NCBI GenBank assembly: GCA_025617745.1
Contig: CM046862.1
Location: 54,613,597-54,677,596 of the forward strand
Direction: 5' to 3'
From: Heliocidaris erythrogramma
Lineage: Eukaryota > Echinodermata > Echinoidea > Camarodonta > Echinometridae
Length of the DNA stretch: 64,000 bases
Shown here: positions 44,519 to 56,203 of the stretch, in pieces
How positions within the stretch are numbered: position 1 is the first letter of the stretch
How the letters are laid out: the number at the start of each line of letters is the position of its first letter
The notes under the pieces: generated by a model
Told to the model about the DNA's origin: nothing
What the model saw: the letters and a program-made list of their open reading frames with translations, nothing else
The model's database searches: none
Position numbers and translations under genes: made by a program

Positions 44519-45534
44519 AGGCCCCTAAAGCTCCGCCATCTTGTCGGGGTCCATTAGAAGGCCCGATAAGCACCGTTGCATAATTCATGAGCGTAAATGC
44601 ATGATTCATTTTGTAAGATGCTCCCCGAGAGTAGCGTGTGTTTGTATGTGGTATGAAAACAAATTCGCACATCAGCTAGGGGCATGCGCAGTAAGAAAGG
44701 TCAAATTCAGTAATATATGCATTTATGGTAATGTATTCATTGCTTCAACGCAACAGATTCGGCGAATCAGCGACGGCAATTTCTAATTATGACAGACGGG
44801 GCTCGGTCAATGCACTTTAATTGTAATCGATCTCCAAATCAAAATCTATCGCTTTGCAAATATGTAAACAAGTAAATAAAGCTTAAAAATGTAACCGGAC
44901 GGGACCGAATCAAATGTAATCATGAACAAAGATAATGTAAAAATAATGTGAAGTATTTGACACGTCGCCAGTGGCAAAAGTCTCTTTTCTTGTTGATATA
45001 CTTAATACCCGTGAATGTCTTCATTAAATATGCGTTAAGTATAATGATAAATAAATACATAAATAAACACATAAATAATACATGCATAATGAATAAAAAA
45101 CAAAGAAGTTATCTTTCAAAGTAAGATTTTTTTCAGGGATGGTTTTCTTAATAGGAAGGATAATCTTCATTTGGGGTGTGGCGGTGGGGTCCTTTAGTTA
45201 ATTGAGTTTTTTTTTGTACCATTTTATTTAGACTTGATGTTAATGTAATTTTGTTTTTATGTTGGCAATTAAATAAAAGTGTACGTTTATTCTCTTTTTT
45301 AAGGGATTTTTTTTTATTTGTCAGGAATAATCAAATTACCGGGAAGAAGTATATGTTCTATATTAACGTTTACTTTGCATTTGTGAGTAAAATTTATGTT
45401 GCCATTCCTTTCCAGCTTTCATGCCTGTAAGTCACCACTCAATCACATGTCTTACAATACCATCCATTTACTTCTACTTATGATTAACCATTCCAGTCAG
45501 AGCTTATTGTCTTCACTCTTCCTTTCATTTCAAG

Positions 45535-45876
45535 CAGGGGTGTCGCTAGAGCATTTTGAATGGGGAGAGGTGGGGCAATACTAACCGTGCCGAAAAAAAA
45601 AAATTCCCACAAATTTTCAATAATGAAAAAAGAAAATGGAAGTTCTATTAGTTTTATATATTTTTTGACATGCCAAAATACCGACAGTTTGAAAATTACA
45701 AATATTAAGGTGTATTACCCTCCACCACCCTAGGGGTGCATCCAGGATTTTGTAAAAGATGGGGCACAATCTTGGAGTTGTATACTGAAGGTATGCCACT
45801 TTGTATCAAGGGGGCATGGGCTGCAAGCCTTCTCTCACTGCCTCCACCCACCCCTACCCCCTCCAGCGATACCACT
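45535..45876. mobile_element. Probable hAT-like MITE
   Basis: The left end CAGGGGTGTCGCTAGAG and the minus-strand right end CAGTGGTATCGCTGGAG agree at 14 of 17 positions. No matching 8-bp flank was found, so the call is tentative. Confidence 0.4.
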
Positions 45877-46579
45877 GCTTTTACTCTCATTTTGTATCTT
45901 TCTCATTCCTTTTAGTATAAAGGTCACTCTAGCTTACCTTTCACAGAAATTTTAAATTTCACATTTCTAGTTATGGAACCCTCCCACTTTGAATCCTCTC
46001 ATACATAAAAGTATATCACATGAACATTATCACTGAAAGGAGAATTTTGAATTTGACAAGCTCTAAAAAAATATAAATATTTAAGGCAACTAGATGACTT
46101 TTCATCTCCTTAACATAAGAGAGATAAACTAAATCTTTTTGTTGTTGTTATTGTTGTCTATTTAATAACAATAAATATCAATTAAAATAACAAGTTTATA
46201 ATTAAACAAAAAATAATAATGAAAATCTTTGCAGAAGTCTAAATTTTCACATCACATATAATTGAATGAATATTCAGGGTTTTTTTCAACAGTTTTCAAG
46301 AAATATTCATGACAACCGCTTCATTCTATTACACTGTTGCTGGTCACCAACATAATTCAAATCTAGGTTTGGTTAAATTTCATTCAGCTGAAGGCACTTA
46401 TTTGTTAGGCTTTCAGCAAATGCAATATTCCAATAGAAATCCTCCCAATCAGAAACCATGATATCTGTATTGTTTTATTTTGAATGAAAGCCCCACCTTC
46501 ATTACATATCTCCACTTGTGAGATTGCTGATTAATGAGGACCTTACAAAAATACATATTGAGCTAGTATAATATTAAAT

Positions 46580-47036
46580 TGAAAGTTCACCCTGATTATA
46601 AGTTGGTTTTATAAGAAGCAGAAAACTTAAAGAAACAGATCAGTGAAGGTTTGAGCAAAATATGATACGACATAAGAAACTAGTTATGATTTTTTGAAGT
46701 TGTAATCAATCAAAGATAAATTGGCAACTCTGTGTCGTATCTTGTGAGCTCCTCTCCCATTTGCACTGTACCCCAAAAATCATTATTTTCCATTTTCTCT
46801 AAAGAAAATATTCAAACATACTCGGCATGCACCTTAGATATATAATCATTGCTCATACAATTTTTTGTTTACAAAACCTGTAGGAAAAAACCTATTCCTT
46901 CATCAGAAACTAAGAAAATGGAAATTTATGAAATTTTCTGTATGGAGCAAATGGGAGAGGAGCTCAAACCTCCACTGATCTGTTTCTTTAATTTTTCTGC
47001 TTCTTTTATAACCAACTTATCAGGGTGGACTTTCCT
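46580..47036. mobile_element. Foldback MITE with TTCACCCTGATAAGTTGG ends
   Basis: The left arm (AAGTTCACCCTGATTATAAG ... GTTTGAGCAAAATATG) is mirrored by the right arm (GATCTGTTTCTTTAATTTTT ... CAACTTATCAGGGTGGACTT). A related end is seen in the TTAA MITE at 55537. No TTAA flank is readable here. Confidence 0.7.
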
Positions 47037-48747
47037 GCTAAATTATTCCTTGAACAGTTTTTTGAACATCCACTGCTGGCATCTGAAGCACATGGTATCA
47101 TGATAAGGTAGATGTCTATGAAGAGCTGTAGTGGTATACCGTAAGTCTGTTGAATGAAAAGAGAAAATAGAACAAATTAAAAACTACTAAGGTCATACAC
47201 AATATGACAGGACTGCAATGTGCCAGATATGTCTATATGCATGACTGAAACAGAGGAGATATAGCTTGATAAAAAGCTATTTTACCCACATTCATTAAAA
47301 CCAAGTTCTTTTGTAAGCATGAAAATGGGAATGATCAATCCTTTGAAAGAAATTCCCATATTTGACTAAAAATTCTTCTTTTAAAGGTCAGAGGGGAATG
47401 GAATTACAATTATTTCAAATAACTTGCTTCCTCCTTTACAAGTTGTGTACTATTGATATATTATATATATTATATATTTTTTATATTCATGTATTAAAAA
47501 AAAACTTTTTTGTTGTGGGGGGGGGGGGGGGATTACCACATTTAACACAGTATAGGCCTACCTCTCCAAGCTTGAGCAGGTCAGTACTATTATATTTGCT
47601 CTTTGTTCATCTCTCCTGATTGTGTATCTCAATATTCCTTCACCATCTATTGTAAAGAATCACGCTGTGTAAAAAAAGGATAAATAAATAAATTTATAAG
47701 TAAATGAAAGTAATTTAGAGGTTCACAAGATATATTTCGCAGAAAAAATTGTACTCCACTAATTCTTATATTTTCGATCTTCTTAAACATCTAGATACAC
47801 GTAGAAATGTACATCTAATTTAGATCATAGATTACAGCTCAAAAGAAACCGTTTTCATAGAATGTATTGTGAATAAATGTGCAATCTTCTTCTCCATGCT
47901 CACACACAATGGTGGGCTTTGTTAGTAATGGTTTCAAATAATGTTTACATAGTTTAAAGACAAGCTATCAAAATAACAATGGGAACTAGTGAGGGTATGT
48001 GTAATATGATTTTAACGAACACTTTTAGGGACCCCTGGAAGCCCTGATTGCTTTTATAGTTAATTTCCTTGTTTCCTGTTAAATTGATTTGACTTACGTA
48101 GTAAGCATATACAATACTCTTGAAAGATGAATGAAATTGTTCTGTAAACTTACCTGTAATTTAGGAGGGCTAAATTTCTGCTTCATCATGTACGGTCAAC
48201 AGTTGTCGCAATGTTTGAATAACACTTCTTGGGTTCCTTTCCATTTTGATCTGTTGTAAAAAAAAGAAAAAGAAAACACAGTTGTAACTTCTTGGCTTTT
48301 TTTTTTTTTTTGGCTTTCTTGATACATGTCACAGTTACATTGATAACAATTATTTTTATCACGCAAATACATTTGTAAATTCCAATCCATTATTTGTAAT
48401 AGGTAAAAATTCAATATTCATCAGCTGTCTTATATTTATTTATTAATTAAGGTGCATTCAAGCTTTATAAGTTTCTTGGAAAGAAAAAGAAACAACCTCT
48501 GCAACTTATAGTGTGTCTGAAATTTTGAAAAGGGATTCATAAACTGGCTTAATTTACACCAGACTGAAGTTTTGCCCAAAATACATTTGCCTACCCCCCC
48601 CCCCCCCCCATTAAAAAAAAACAGTCTATCGGACTAATATTTAACTTAGTCAGTTTAATTGGCCAAATGGCATGAACTGAACCAAGTATGATAATAGAAC
48701 AAAAACACAGTCAGGCATGAATTGAAAGTGAAGTTGAAAAGAGTCTA
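47037..48747. other. AT-rich interior of the 5.64 kb insertion
   Basis: It holds a G run (47516-47531) and a C run followed by ATT and an A run (48595-48620). No ORF with a recognisable domain. Confidence 0.5.
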
Positions 48748-48756
48748 CATCTACTC

Positions 48757-49196
48757 TAGACCGAAAATTCTGTCTCTCGTTCGTTAGCCTCTTATTTGGA
48801 TAGGGTCGGCCCTTCACTACTTAGAGACAGAAACGCTCCATTCACTCGCCTGTGCAAACTCACTGACAGCCGAGAGGCAGTACTACCAGTAGGCATGTCG
48901 TTTTTAAAAATCGTAATATTCACATTTTAACAATATTTGTGTAAATTAAATAGATTAGGCCTAGGCTCTATACTTAAAGGAACATGTTCAACTTACCAAT
49001 TTGACTGTTATTCCTTTTATTGCTCGTTTTTCAGGTAATTCAGGGTCCAAGGTTTTCTCCGTTTGAAAATCTTCCAGCCGTATTCAACTGTTATAGTGTG
49101 TAAGTCAATGTGCATTCGGTTTGCACAGGCGAGTGTATGGAGCGCTTCTGTCTCTAAGTGAAGAGCTAACGAACGAGAGACAGAATTTTCGGTCTA
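48757..49196. mobile_element. Foldback MITE with 9-bp target duplication (Mutator-like)
   Basis: CATCTACTC is repeated at 48748-48756 and 49197-49205. Long inverted ends start TAGACCGAAAATTCTGTCTC and continue for over 90 bp with small differences. A 9-bp duplication with long inverted repeats is typical of Mutator-like elements. The repeat could be up to 13 bp because the element ends in TCTA. Confidence 0.8.
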
Positions 49197-50159
49197 CATC
49201 TACTCAAGATACGGTACTATTCTTCAGCCTTCGGTTTATGGAATAAAATGTCAACAATTATTGTGAGTTGAAAATAGTAGATCCCACCATACAGTCGCAC
49301 AGTCACACTCAGTCTCCAAATCTATTCTAACCGTACGTTAGATCCACAAGATTCCAAGTCCAAGTTGGACTAATGAATACACTTGTGTGCAGCATATAGA
49401 TGGACAACATGAGGAAAAACTTATGCAATAGTCTATCATAATTCAAAGAGTTGACTAACGTTATATCTAGATCTAGATTTAGGCCTACTTAGATCCAATA
49501 TTTCTTGCTTGCATGCACTGCATTTTTGACGCTGTAGCCACCGCGCCGGTGGCTGGAACTGACCCGGGACTGCCTGGGTAGCTGTCATGAGCCGCAGCGT
49601 GTGAGGACAGCCATCTCCGTGTCAAACTACCTCTCGACGATAAATTTAGAACTGTAATTTCGAGAGAAAATTGTTTCAGTTCTTTTTCAACACAACTCTT
49701 GTCAATCCTTTTAAATTGTAGAGAAATTATTATAGATCACCTAGAATAGTACAACTAATTGTTATTAATGAATTAAATTATATAGTTTACTCGCAATTTG
49801 AGCTCTACTCACCTTGTACTTTTGAACTAAAATCTCTCATTTCGTGCGGGTGACGTCATTGCATATAATCTGCATAATTAATTGATCTTGAGTGACGAAT
49901 TTGAGGTCAAAAAAATTAACATAACCCTGATCGATACTATCGAAATAGATACATATTCATAACATAGCATCCAATCAAAGTCTCACAATAAAATGACAAG
50001 CGCAAGAAAAATTAATAATGCAACAGCTATTATCGATATCACGGCGATAACGGGTGCTTATCGTCCTTTCTAATGGTCCCCAAGAGGCGTGGCCTAATTC
50101 CATTCGCGTAATGATTTCCGCGCGTGCTGCTTTCCGTCTAGTAAATCTATAATACGTCT

Positions 50160-50905
50160 ATGTACTGGACGATTAGATTGCAACCTAATTTGCATAATGT
50201 CCGTTTAAAAACATGATAGGCTTACATGCTGCAAGGGCGATGGGAGTCTTTGTTCTATGGTAACCAGCAGGAGGCTTCACACCCAAGAGAACTTGGCCTT
50301 CGGTTTAAAAAAAGAAAAGTTAATACTCGTTATCTTATGCCGCCTTCGAAAGTCACGTTTTAAATCTTATCAAAACATGAACTAATCGATCAATTTCGAA
50401 ATCTGATCGATATACAATAATCGCAAAAGTAGACTATAGTTACGAACACAAGTGGACTGTTTTCAATTATAATTCAAATAACTTTAGGAGAAACAGCCGT
50501 TGTATTTTTTAAAATACTTTAACAGTTTTTTTTTTATTCATCTTTCAATAAAAAATTATAAAAAATATTTTATGTAAAGTTAAAATTGAATTTCAGGCTC
50601 TTCAACGATTTAGTATAAATTATAGAATATTTTATATAGGCTATGTTTCCCAAAATTTCTGAGATTATTTTAATGATAATATGAACAAATTTTGGATGAG
50701 GACTCTCATAGCTATGAATATGTCCTTAATTAACCTTTTTAAGTGCATGAATGAGAGATGTAGAAGGAAGTACAGTGTGGGTGGTGGTGGATTCAGGGTG
50801 GAAGGGCGAAGATAAAGAGTTATGAGCTTTCTCATTCCTCATGTGTCCGTTTGGAAGAAAAAGAATCGTTATTTGCACATGTTATTAAAAAAAAAAGAAA
50901 AAAAA
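50160..50905 (+). mobile_element. Family B repeat, right part
   Basis: It continues the copy interrupted at 44518: GACGATTAGATTGCAACC, CAGCAGGAGGCTTCACACCC, then TCATGTGTCCGTTTGGAAGA and CACATGTTATTAAAA at the end. Confidence 0.85.
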
Positions 50906-51300
50906 AAAGAGAAAACAAAAAGAACTTTTAACTTTGCAATACTTTAATACTTTATAAACACATTAATAACAAAATACTGCACATAATAGATTTAACAAAC
51001 AAACCATTTTAATTATACAGCACATAATAGCAAAACTAGTTTACAGCAAAATTATGTTCACCCATCTGTTATCAAATGAGATGAAATTGTTATTCTTTAA
51101 TTTTAACATATACATATTCAGAATGGTAATGCCTTTGATAAGCATTTAAATTACTTTATTGATAGTAAGCTTTTTTTTTTCATTTCCAGGAAACTTACAT
51201 CCCTTCTGTTCTTTTTCTTTTCTTATTCCTCTGCGTTTTCCTTCCCTTTATATCCTCTTTTATCTTTCCCTTTCACCCTGCTCTGTTTTTTTCTTGGAGA
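50906..51300. other. AT-rich then pyrimidine-rich intergenic DNA
   Basis: No repeat recognised elsewhere; pyrimidine content rises from 51180 onwards, leading into the poly-G array. Confidence 0.5.
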
Positions 51301-51309
51301 TGGGGAGAT

Positions 51310-52252
51310 GAGACAAAGTGGGAGCAAGGCCCTTTCGGCCTTCGCGCCTCCGGCCTCCTTCCCCCTTCCCTTTTCCTTTTCTTCCTCTTTTTCCCCTTTC
51401 TCTCATCTATCCCTTTTCCTTCTCCCTTTTTTTATGGAGGTGCGGGGGGGGGGGGGGGGGTGGCATCCGGCATCCTTCTTCCCGTTTTCATTTTGTCTTC
51501 CTATTTCTTTCATTTTCTCTCCTCTCCCCCTTTCCCTTCTTTTCCTTCGCTCTTTCCCTCTTTGTTCTTTCTAATTTCCTTCCTGCTCGCTCTCTTCCTC
51601 TCTCTCTCTCTTTGCGAGGGGGGGGGGGGGGGGGGGGGGGGGAAGCAACAGGCCCCCTTTGCAAGGGGACCTGGGAGGCAAGGCCCTTTCTCCCCCCTTT
51701 TTCTTCCTTTTTCATTTCATTTTTTTTTCTTTTCCCATTCTTTCCTCTTTCCCTTCCCTTGCTTCCCTCTTTTTGGCCGGGGAGGGGGAGGGGGAGGGAG
51801 AACGGAGAGGCAAGGTCCTTTCGGTTCCCCCGGCCTCCGCGCTTCTTCCTCTTTTAATTTTTTCTTCCTTTTTCACTTTTCTCTCCTCCCTCCCATTCTC
51901 TTCTTTTCCTTCTCTCTTTCCCTCTTTTTTCTCCTTTCTACTTTCCTTCCTGCTCTCTCTCTCTTTTTATGGGAGGGGGGGGGGGGGGGGGGGGGGGGGG
52001 GAGCAACACACTACACCCTGGGAGGTAAGGCCCTTTCGGCCCCGGACTCCTTCCACTTTTTTGCCTTCTTTTTTCTCTCCCCCCCCCCCCCTTTCCTTCA
52101 CTTGGGCGGGGGGGGGGGGGGGGCAAGGCCCTTTCGGCCCCGGCCTCTTTCTTCCCCTTTTCAAATGTTCTTCTTCTTCATCTTCTTCTTCTTTTCCTTT
52201 TCTCTCTTCTCTCCCTTTCCCTTCTTTTCCTTCTCTCTTTCTCTCTTTTTTT

Positions 52253-52287
<35 letters not shown>

Positions 52288-52327
52288 CGGGCAGGGCCCG
52301 CTGGGCCCCCCCTGGATCCGCGCCTGG
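51310..52327. repeat. Poly-G / polypyrimidine array with GGCCCTTTCGGCC motif
   Basis: Five or six irregular units each contain a G run (up to about 33 bases), the motif AAGGCCCTTTCGGCC or a variant (near 51325, 51680, 51811, 52025, 52122, 52290), and a CT-rich block. The right end on the minus strand begins CAGGCGCGGATCCAGG, a hAT-like terminus, and abuts a LINE. ORFs of up to 314 codons across it are strings of Phe, Ser, Pro and Gly from the repeat and are rejected. Strand asymmetry is extreme: the plus strand carries both G runs and C/T blocks. Confidence 0.85.
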
Positions 52328-52757
52328 TTGTGTATCAGATAATAAATTATTTACAAAACTATAGTTATACACTTTCAATAAATCCTCACCAACGATATTT
52401 ATAAAACACTGATAAAATTCAGCCGACAGGCCATCTATGCCTGGTGACTTATTCTTAGCCATAACAGACAAAGCATGTTTAATCTCAGCCATTTCTGTAG
52501 GCTTGTTGATAGAAGCAGACTTCTCAGAATCAAGACCCACTTTGAGTGAGTTTAAGAGAATATATTGCACTCCTACATCTACGTTTTCGTCACATGTATA
52601 CAAATCAGTATAGAATGCATGATAAACAGGAACTACATTGTCCTCGTGTACAATAATCCCTTCTTTATTGCGAACTTCACTAATATGTTTATATAAGGCA
52701 TTAGCCTTTTCACTCTTGTGGAAATACGGCCCGGGCCGTTCTCCATTTTCATTATAG

Positions 52758-53385
52758 AGCTTTCGTAAATCGTTCGCGGACTCACTCAGAGACGAAGGAC
52801 ATACGAAAATCGAACTGCGCACGCGTCGATTTCGTTGTTCCGAGTCCGTACTTCAATCGCCAACGGGTTTTCGCCAATTTCACGTTGGTGAATTCAGCAG
52901 CGGTAAGAAGCCGAGCAGCCAATCAGCGCTCTTGTCGGTGACATCATCATCCGGTCGATCATGCGGGGCGTGTAGCGTGTAGCATTCTTTATTGCATTCA
53001 TCCAGTATAAATGAAAATCATACAACTTTATTTTTAGTTGATGTACATAACACAATTATCAAAATGTATAGAAAATTATACATGGAGAATTATACATAAC
53101 ACAATTACCAAAGTGTATAGAAAATTATACAACTCTCAGAAATACATAATAAATGAAATATAATAGTACATAATACATTCAAATTAATCATACTGAATGA
53201 AAATTATAGCTCACAGCCTTCCACCCACCCTACCCCCTCCAAAACTTGTTTTTGTAGCATTCTTTATTGCATTCATTCAGTACAAATAAAAATTATACAA
53301 CTTCATTTTTAGTTGATGTACATAACACAATTACCAAAATGTATAGGAAATTATACAACTCTCAGATGTGCGAGTCGAAAAATAA
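52758..53385. mobile_element. Insertion block splitting the Tx1/L1-type LINE
   Basis: The LINE reading breaks off around 53385 and resumes around 52758. The block holds two diverged direct copies of a segment starting TAGCATTCTTTATTGCATTC (about 52979 and 53254), with AACACAATTACCAAAATGTAT in each. Its left part is GC-rich and contains CCAATCAGCG. I could not define inverted ends or a target duplication. Confidence 0.55.
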
Positions 53386-54604
53386 TCGGTACCACGGTCG
53401 AGCGCAACTACGTTCAAATCGTAATCGTCCTTCGATTTGCGAAAGCTCTCTGATGAATTTCTCACGCGAACGAATAAAAGCTCCTTTTCGTTCATTTTGT
53501 AACACTTCACAAAGATCATCTCTATTAGCATTAATACATGATTGTTGTAAATTATGCAGACGGCTCCTTCTTTCACGTGCGAGCTGTACCCCATGTTTAA
53601 CACAGAGCTCTTTAATGCGCCCTTTAACATTCTCCCACCATTCAATAATTGAATCGAAGCCAGGCTGTAAAGTTTGCCACAGACGATAGTGAAAAATTAA
53701 ATCACGAACAAATAAATCATCATTACACAAAGACGTATTAAATTTCCAAAATGTTTTAAAATTACTTTGGCCATTTGGTACGCTAATAACAACATTGATA
53801 GTATCATGATCCGAAAAAACAAAGGGGATCTTGGTTGCTTTAATAACGCCGAAATGATCATTGACATATATTCTGTCCAATCTTGAGCTTTGACCTTTAC
53901 CGGTGTGCTTCCAAGTATGACCTCTGTCTTCAGGGTTCACTTTTGACTAAGAATCGATAAGTGAGAATCGACAATAACTCTTTCTTGAATCACTAGAACG
54001 ATCATTTTGATGTAAAACACAATTAAAATCTCCTCCGAAAATTACTGGAGAACTGCCTCTTAAATAACTGAATATCTCATTAAAATATGAAATACGCTTT
54101 TTTGGATCACATGGTGCATAAATATTACACACACGAAAGGAAGAATTAGGAAAAGAACATAGAACTGAAACATAACGCCCCTCATCATCACACCTGGTCT
54201 GAGTATAATTATGTACATTGTAACTTATCAGAAAATGATATTGCAACGCCACACGAATGGTTTGAAAAGGCCGAAGAACTAAAAATAGGTCCTTTCCAAC
54301 CTGCTTTGAAGGTTTTGAATTCAGCAGAGCCTAAATAGGTTTCTTGCAACAACACAATATCAAACGCAAAAATATGTAAAAAGGAAAGAACATTTTTACA
54401 TTTGATTAGATCTCTAAGCCCATGTACATTAACACTACAGATTGATAAATGAGAGAAAGGACATACATTATTATTGAATCAGAAAATAAGCATCGAAAAA
54501 TTCCGCCTTGTGCTCGATAACATACTCCGAATGTTTGGACGCCAAATGGTTGATCCATTCGCTCGGGCTGTTACAAGACAAGATGAAACTTTTGAGGGGG
54601 CACC

Positions 54605-54663
54605 CAGTGCCGTATATAGATACATAGATATATATATTATATATATAGATATATACGGCACTG
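54605..54663. mobile_element. 59-bp hAT-like micro-MITE
   Basis: GGGGCACC is repeated at 54597-54604 and 54664-54671. The element starts CAGTGCCGTATATA and ends TATATACGGCACTG; nearly the whole length is one AT-rich hairpin. It interrupts the zinc-finger region of the minus-strand LINE, whose reading continues across if the element and one repeat are removed. Confidence 0.85.
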
Positions 54664-54790
54664 GGGGCACCTGTAGCGTTCCATCCTCACCGAGGGGTGA
54701 TTTTCTTGAAAATGTTTCACATAGTCTTTATATTTACTGAAAAGGGCATTACATCCCTCGATCGTACAAGTCATCCATGCTCCCTTCTCA

Positions 54791-55382
54791 GTAATAATAT
54801 TGGACGCAAGTCGGTCGGTGTTGGTGTTGGTGTTTCTAGCTATGGGAAATTTTGCTGAGAAATAAAGACAGTAGGCGTCATTCGAAGTGTAATTTCATAG
54901 GCGTTAAGAGGTATTATGTTCATATAGGCCTGATATTAGATCTAGGCCAGCATTTGGTCTAACGTTCAATCTAGAGCTCACGGAAAGTAACTACTTTTGC
55001 TTTTTAATGGGTCTGAAGGAGTGAATAAAAATTCCAACCTAATTTTCTTTTTAAGATAGATTTAATAAAAGTTCGTAGTTAAAGACCCAGAGAATCCACA
55101 TCATATACCAGGATGAGCTCTAAATCAACATTTACAATACAAAAGTCATGAAACTTCACGGCTAATCTGAGCCTGAAATTTGGTTGTTTGCCCTGTACGC
55201 GTTACGCCGTCCGATACGGCGTCTAGCTGCATTAGCTACTGCAGCATTTTCTGCTGCAAGTGAGGAACTCAAGAGAAATCATATCTAAACTTATTGTTCC
55301 TGTCAAGACAATCCATTTCTGTGAAGTTTCTTACAGCACTCTAGATTTTGGACCTATAATTCACGAAATTGTCACATGGAAA
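54791..55382. other. Intergenic DNA with shared repeat segment
   Basis: About 54810-54957 matches 30480-30615 (TCGGTGTTGGTG, CTAGCTATGGGAAA, GTAGGCGTCATTCGAAGTG). The remainder shows no feature. Confidence 0.5.
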
Positions 55383-55536
55383 CTACTTATATGATTAAAT
55401 ATTATTTCTTTTGAGAAAAAGGAAATTGTGTAGGCCTATATGATGAATGCAAAGAATAGACTGAAGTAGATGATACTGGACGATTAGATTGCAACCTAAT
55501 TTGCATAATGTCCATTTAAAAACATGATAGACTTAA

Positions 55537-56203
55537 AGGGATAGTTCACCCTGACGTGTGTGTGTGTAATTGGGTTTTTACAGACGTGTATCAATCAGAT
55601 ATGATTATTTACGTCTGGGTCCGACCTTTAACGTCACCATCCGAAAGACGTGACTCCGCTGAATCAGTTTATAACTTCCACTGGTAGCTGGATTACAGGC
55701 GCACGCCACAACGCCCAGTTGTTGACGATAAGTTGGTTTTAATAAAAGCAGAAACATAAGAGAAAAATATTGGTGAAGGTTTGACAAAAATCCATCAAGG
55801 AATAAGAGAGTTATGGGTGTTTTAAGGTTTAAACTTGTGACGTCATATGCGAGCAGCTACACTATACGTCATGTAATATAAATTCTATAAATTCCCATTT
55901 TTCAATAGTTCATGGTGACTGAAGATATTTTTCTTAGAGGAGCGGGTATGAAATGATGTTTAAGATGTTATAATGAATGCAGAAGTAACACCATTTCCAT
56001 TTTTCTGAGAAAATGTCATTTTCTGGAATTTATATCACATGACACATAGGGAAGCTGCTCGCATGTGACGTCACAAAATAAAAACTTTAAAAATCCATAA
56101 CTCCATAATTCTTGAACGGATTTTCGCCAAACATTCACTGATATGTTTCTTTTGTTTCTCTGCATTTGTTAAAACCAACTTATTGTCAGAATGAACTATC
56201 CCT
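55537..56203. mobile_element. TTAA MITE hosting a 7SL-like SINE
   Basis: TTAA is at 55533-55536 and 56204-56207. The left end is AGGGATAGTTCACCCTGAC; the minus-strand right end is AGGGATAGTTCATTCTGAC. The arms continue with GATAAGTTGGTTTTAATAAA and GTGACGTCATATGCGAGCAG. The left arm is split by the SINE at 55557-55722. Confidence 0.85.
55557..55722 (-). mobile_element. SINE with 7SL RNA-like head, copy 2
   Basis: On the minus strand it begins ACTGGGCGTTGTGGCGTGCG, CCTGTAATCCAGCTACC, as in copy 1 (1780). It lacks the 17 bases that contain the B-box-like GGTTCGAGACT (copy 1 about 1845-1861) and ends in an (AC)n tail. TGACG at 55552-55556 and 55723-55727 is the likely target duplication; the opposite arm of the host MITE confirms the uninterrupted sequence. 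Confidence 0.75.

Larger units (their letters stand above)
44519..50159. mobile_element. 5.64 kb insertion with 8-bp target duplication
   Basis: TACTGGAC occurs at 44511-44518 and again at 50160-50167, and family B is continuous if the interval is removed. The left end starts CAGGCCCCTAAAGCTCCGCC and the right end, on the minus strand, starts CATAGACGTATTATAGATTT. About 65 bases further in, the right end contains GACCATTAGAAAGGACGATA and AGCACC, matching the left end TCCATTAGAAGGCCCGATA and AGCACC. Eight-base duplications fit hAT or P elements. I see no transposase inside. It may be a large non-autonomous element, or an older element with later insertions at its right end. Confidence 0.7.
52328..54790 (-). 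mobile_element. Tx1/L1-type LINE, 5' part, broken and interrupted
   Basis: Minus strand, 5' to 3'. A C2H2 finger (CTIEGCNALFSKYKDYVKHF, then QENH) lies at about 54776-54700. The APE endonuclease starts near 54450 (CSVNVHGLRD, IVLLQETYLGS), changes frame near 54240, and continues with CDDEGRYVSVLCSF, NIYAPCDP and VIFGGDFNCVL. An in-frame stop lies at 53947-53949, before NPEDRGHTWKHTGKGQSSRL and FSDHDTINVVIS. The linker to the reverse transcriptase is interrupted at about 52758-53385. The RT start follows: GERPGPYFHKSEKANALYKH, FYTDLYTCDE, AKNKSPGIDGLSAEFYQCFI. It is cut off at 52328 by the poly-G array. Motif order and the KSPGxDGLxxEFY box place it with L1/Tx1 elements. Confidence 0.85.

Noticed and set aside
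51318-52404. ORFs of 179, 227 and 314 codons rich in Phe, Ser, Pro and Gly
   Set aside because: Pure translations of poly-G and CT-rich tracts in several frames at once; no protein signal.
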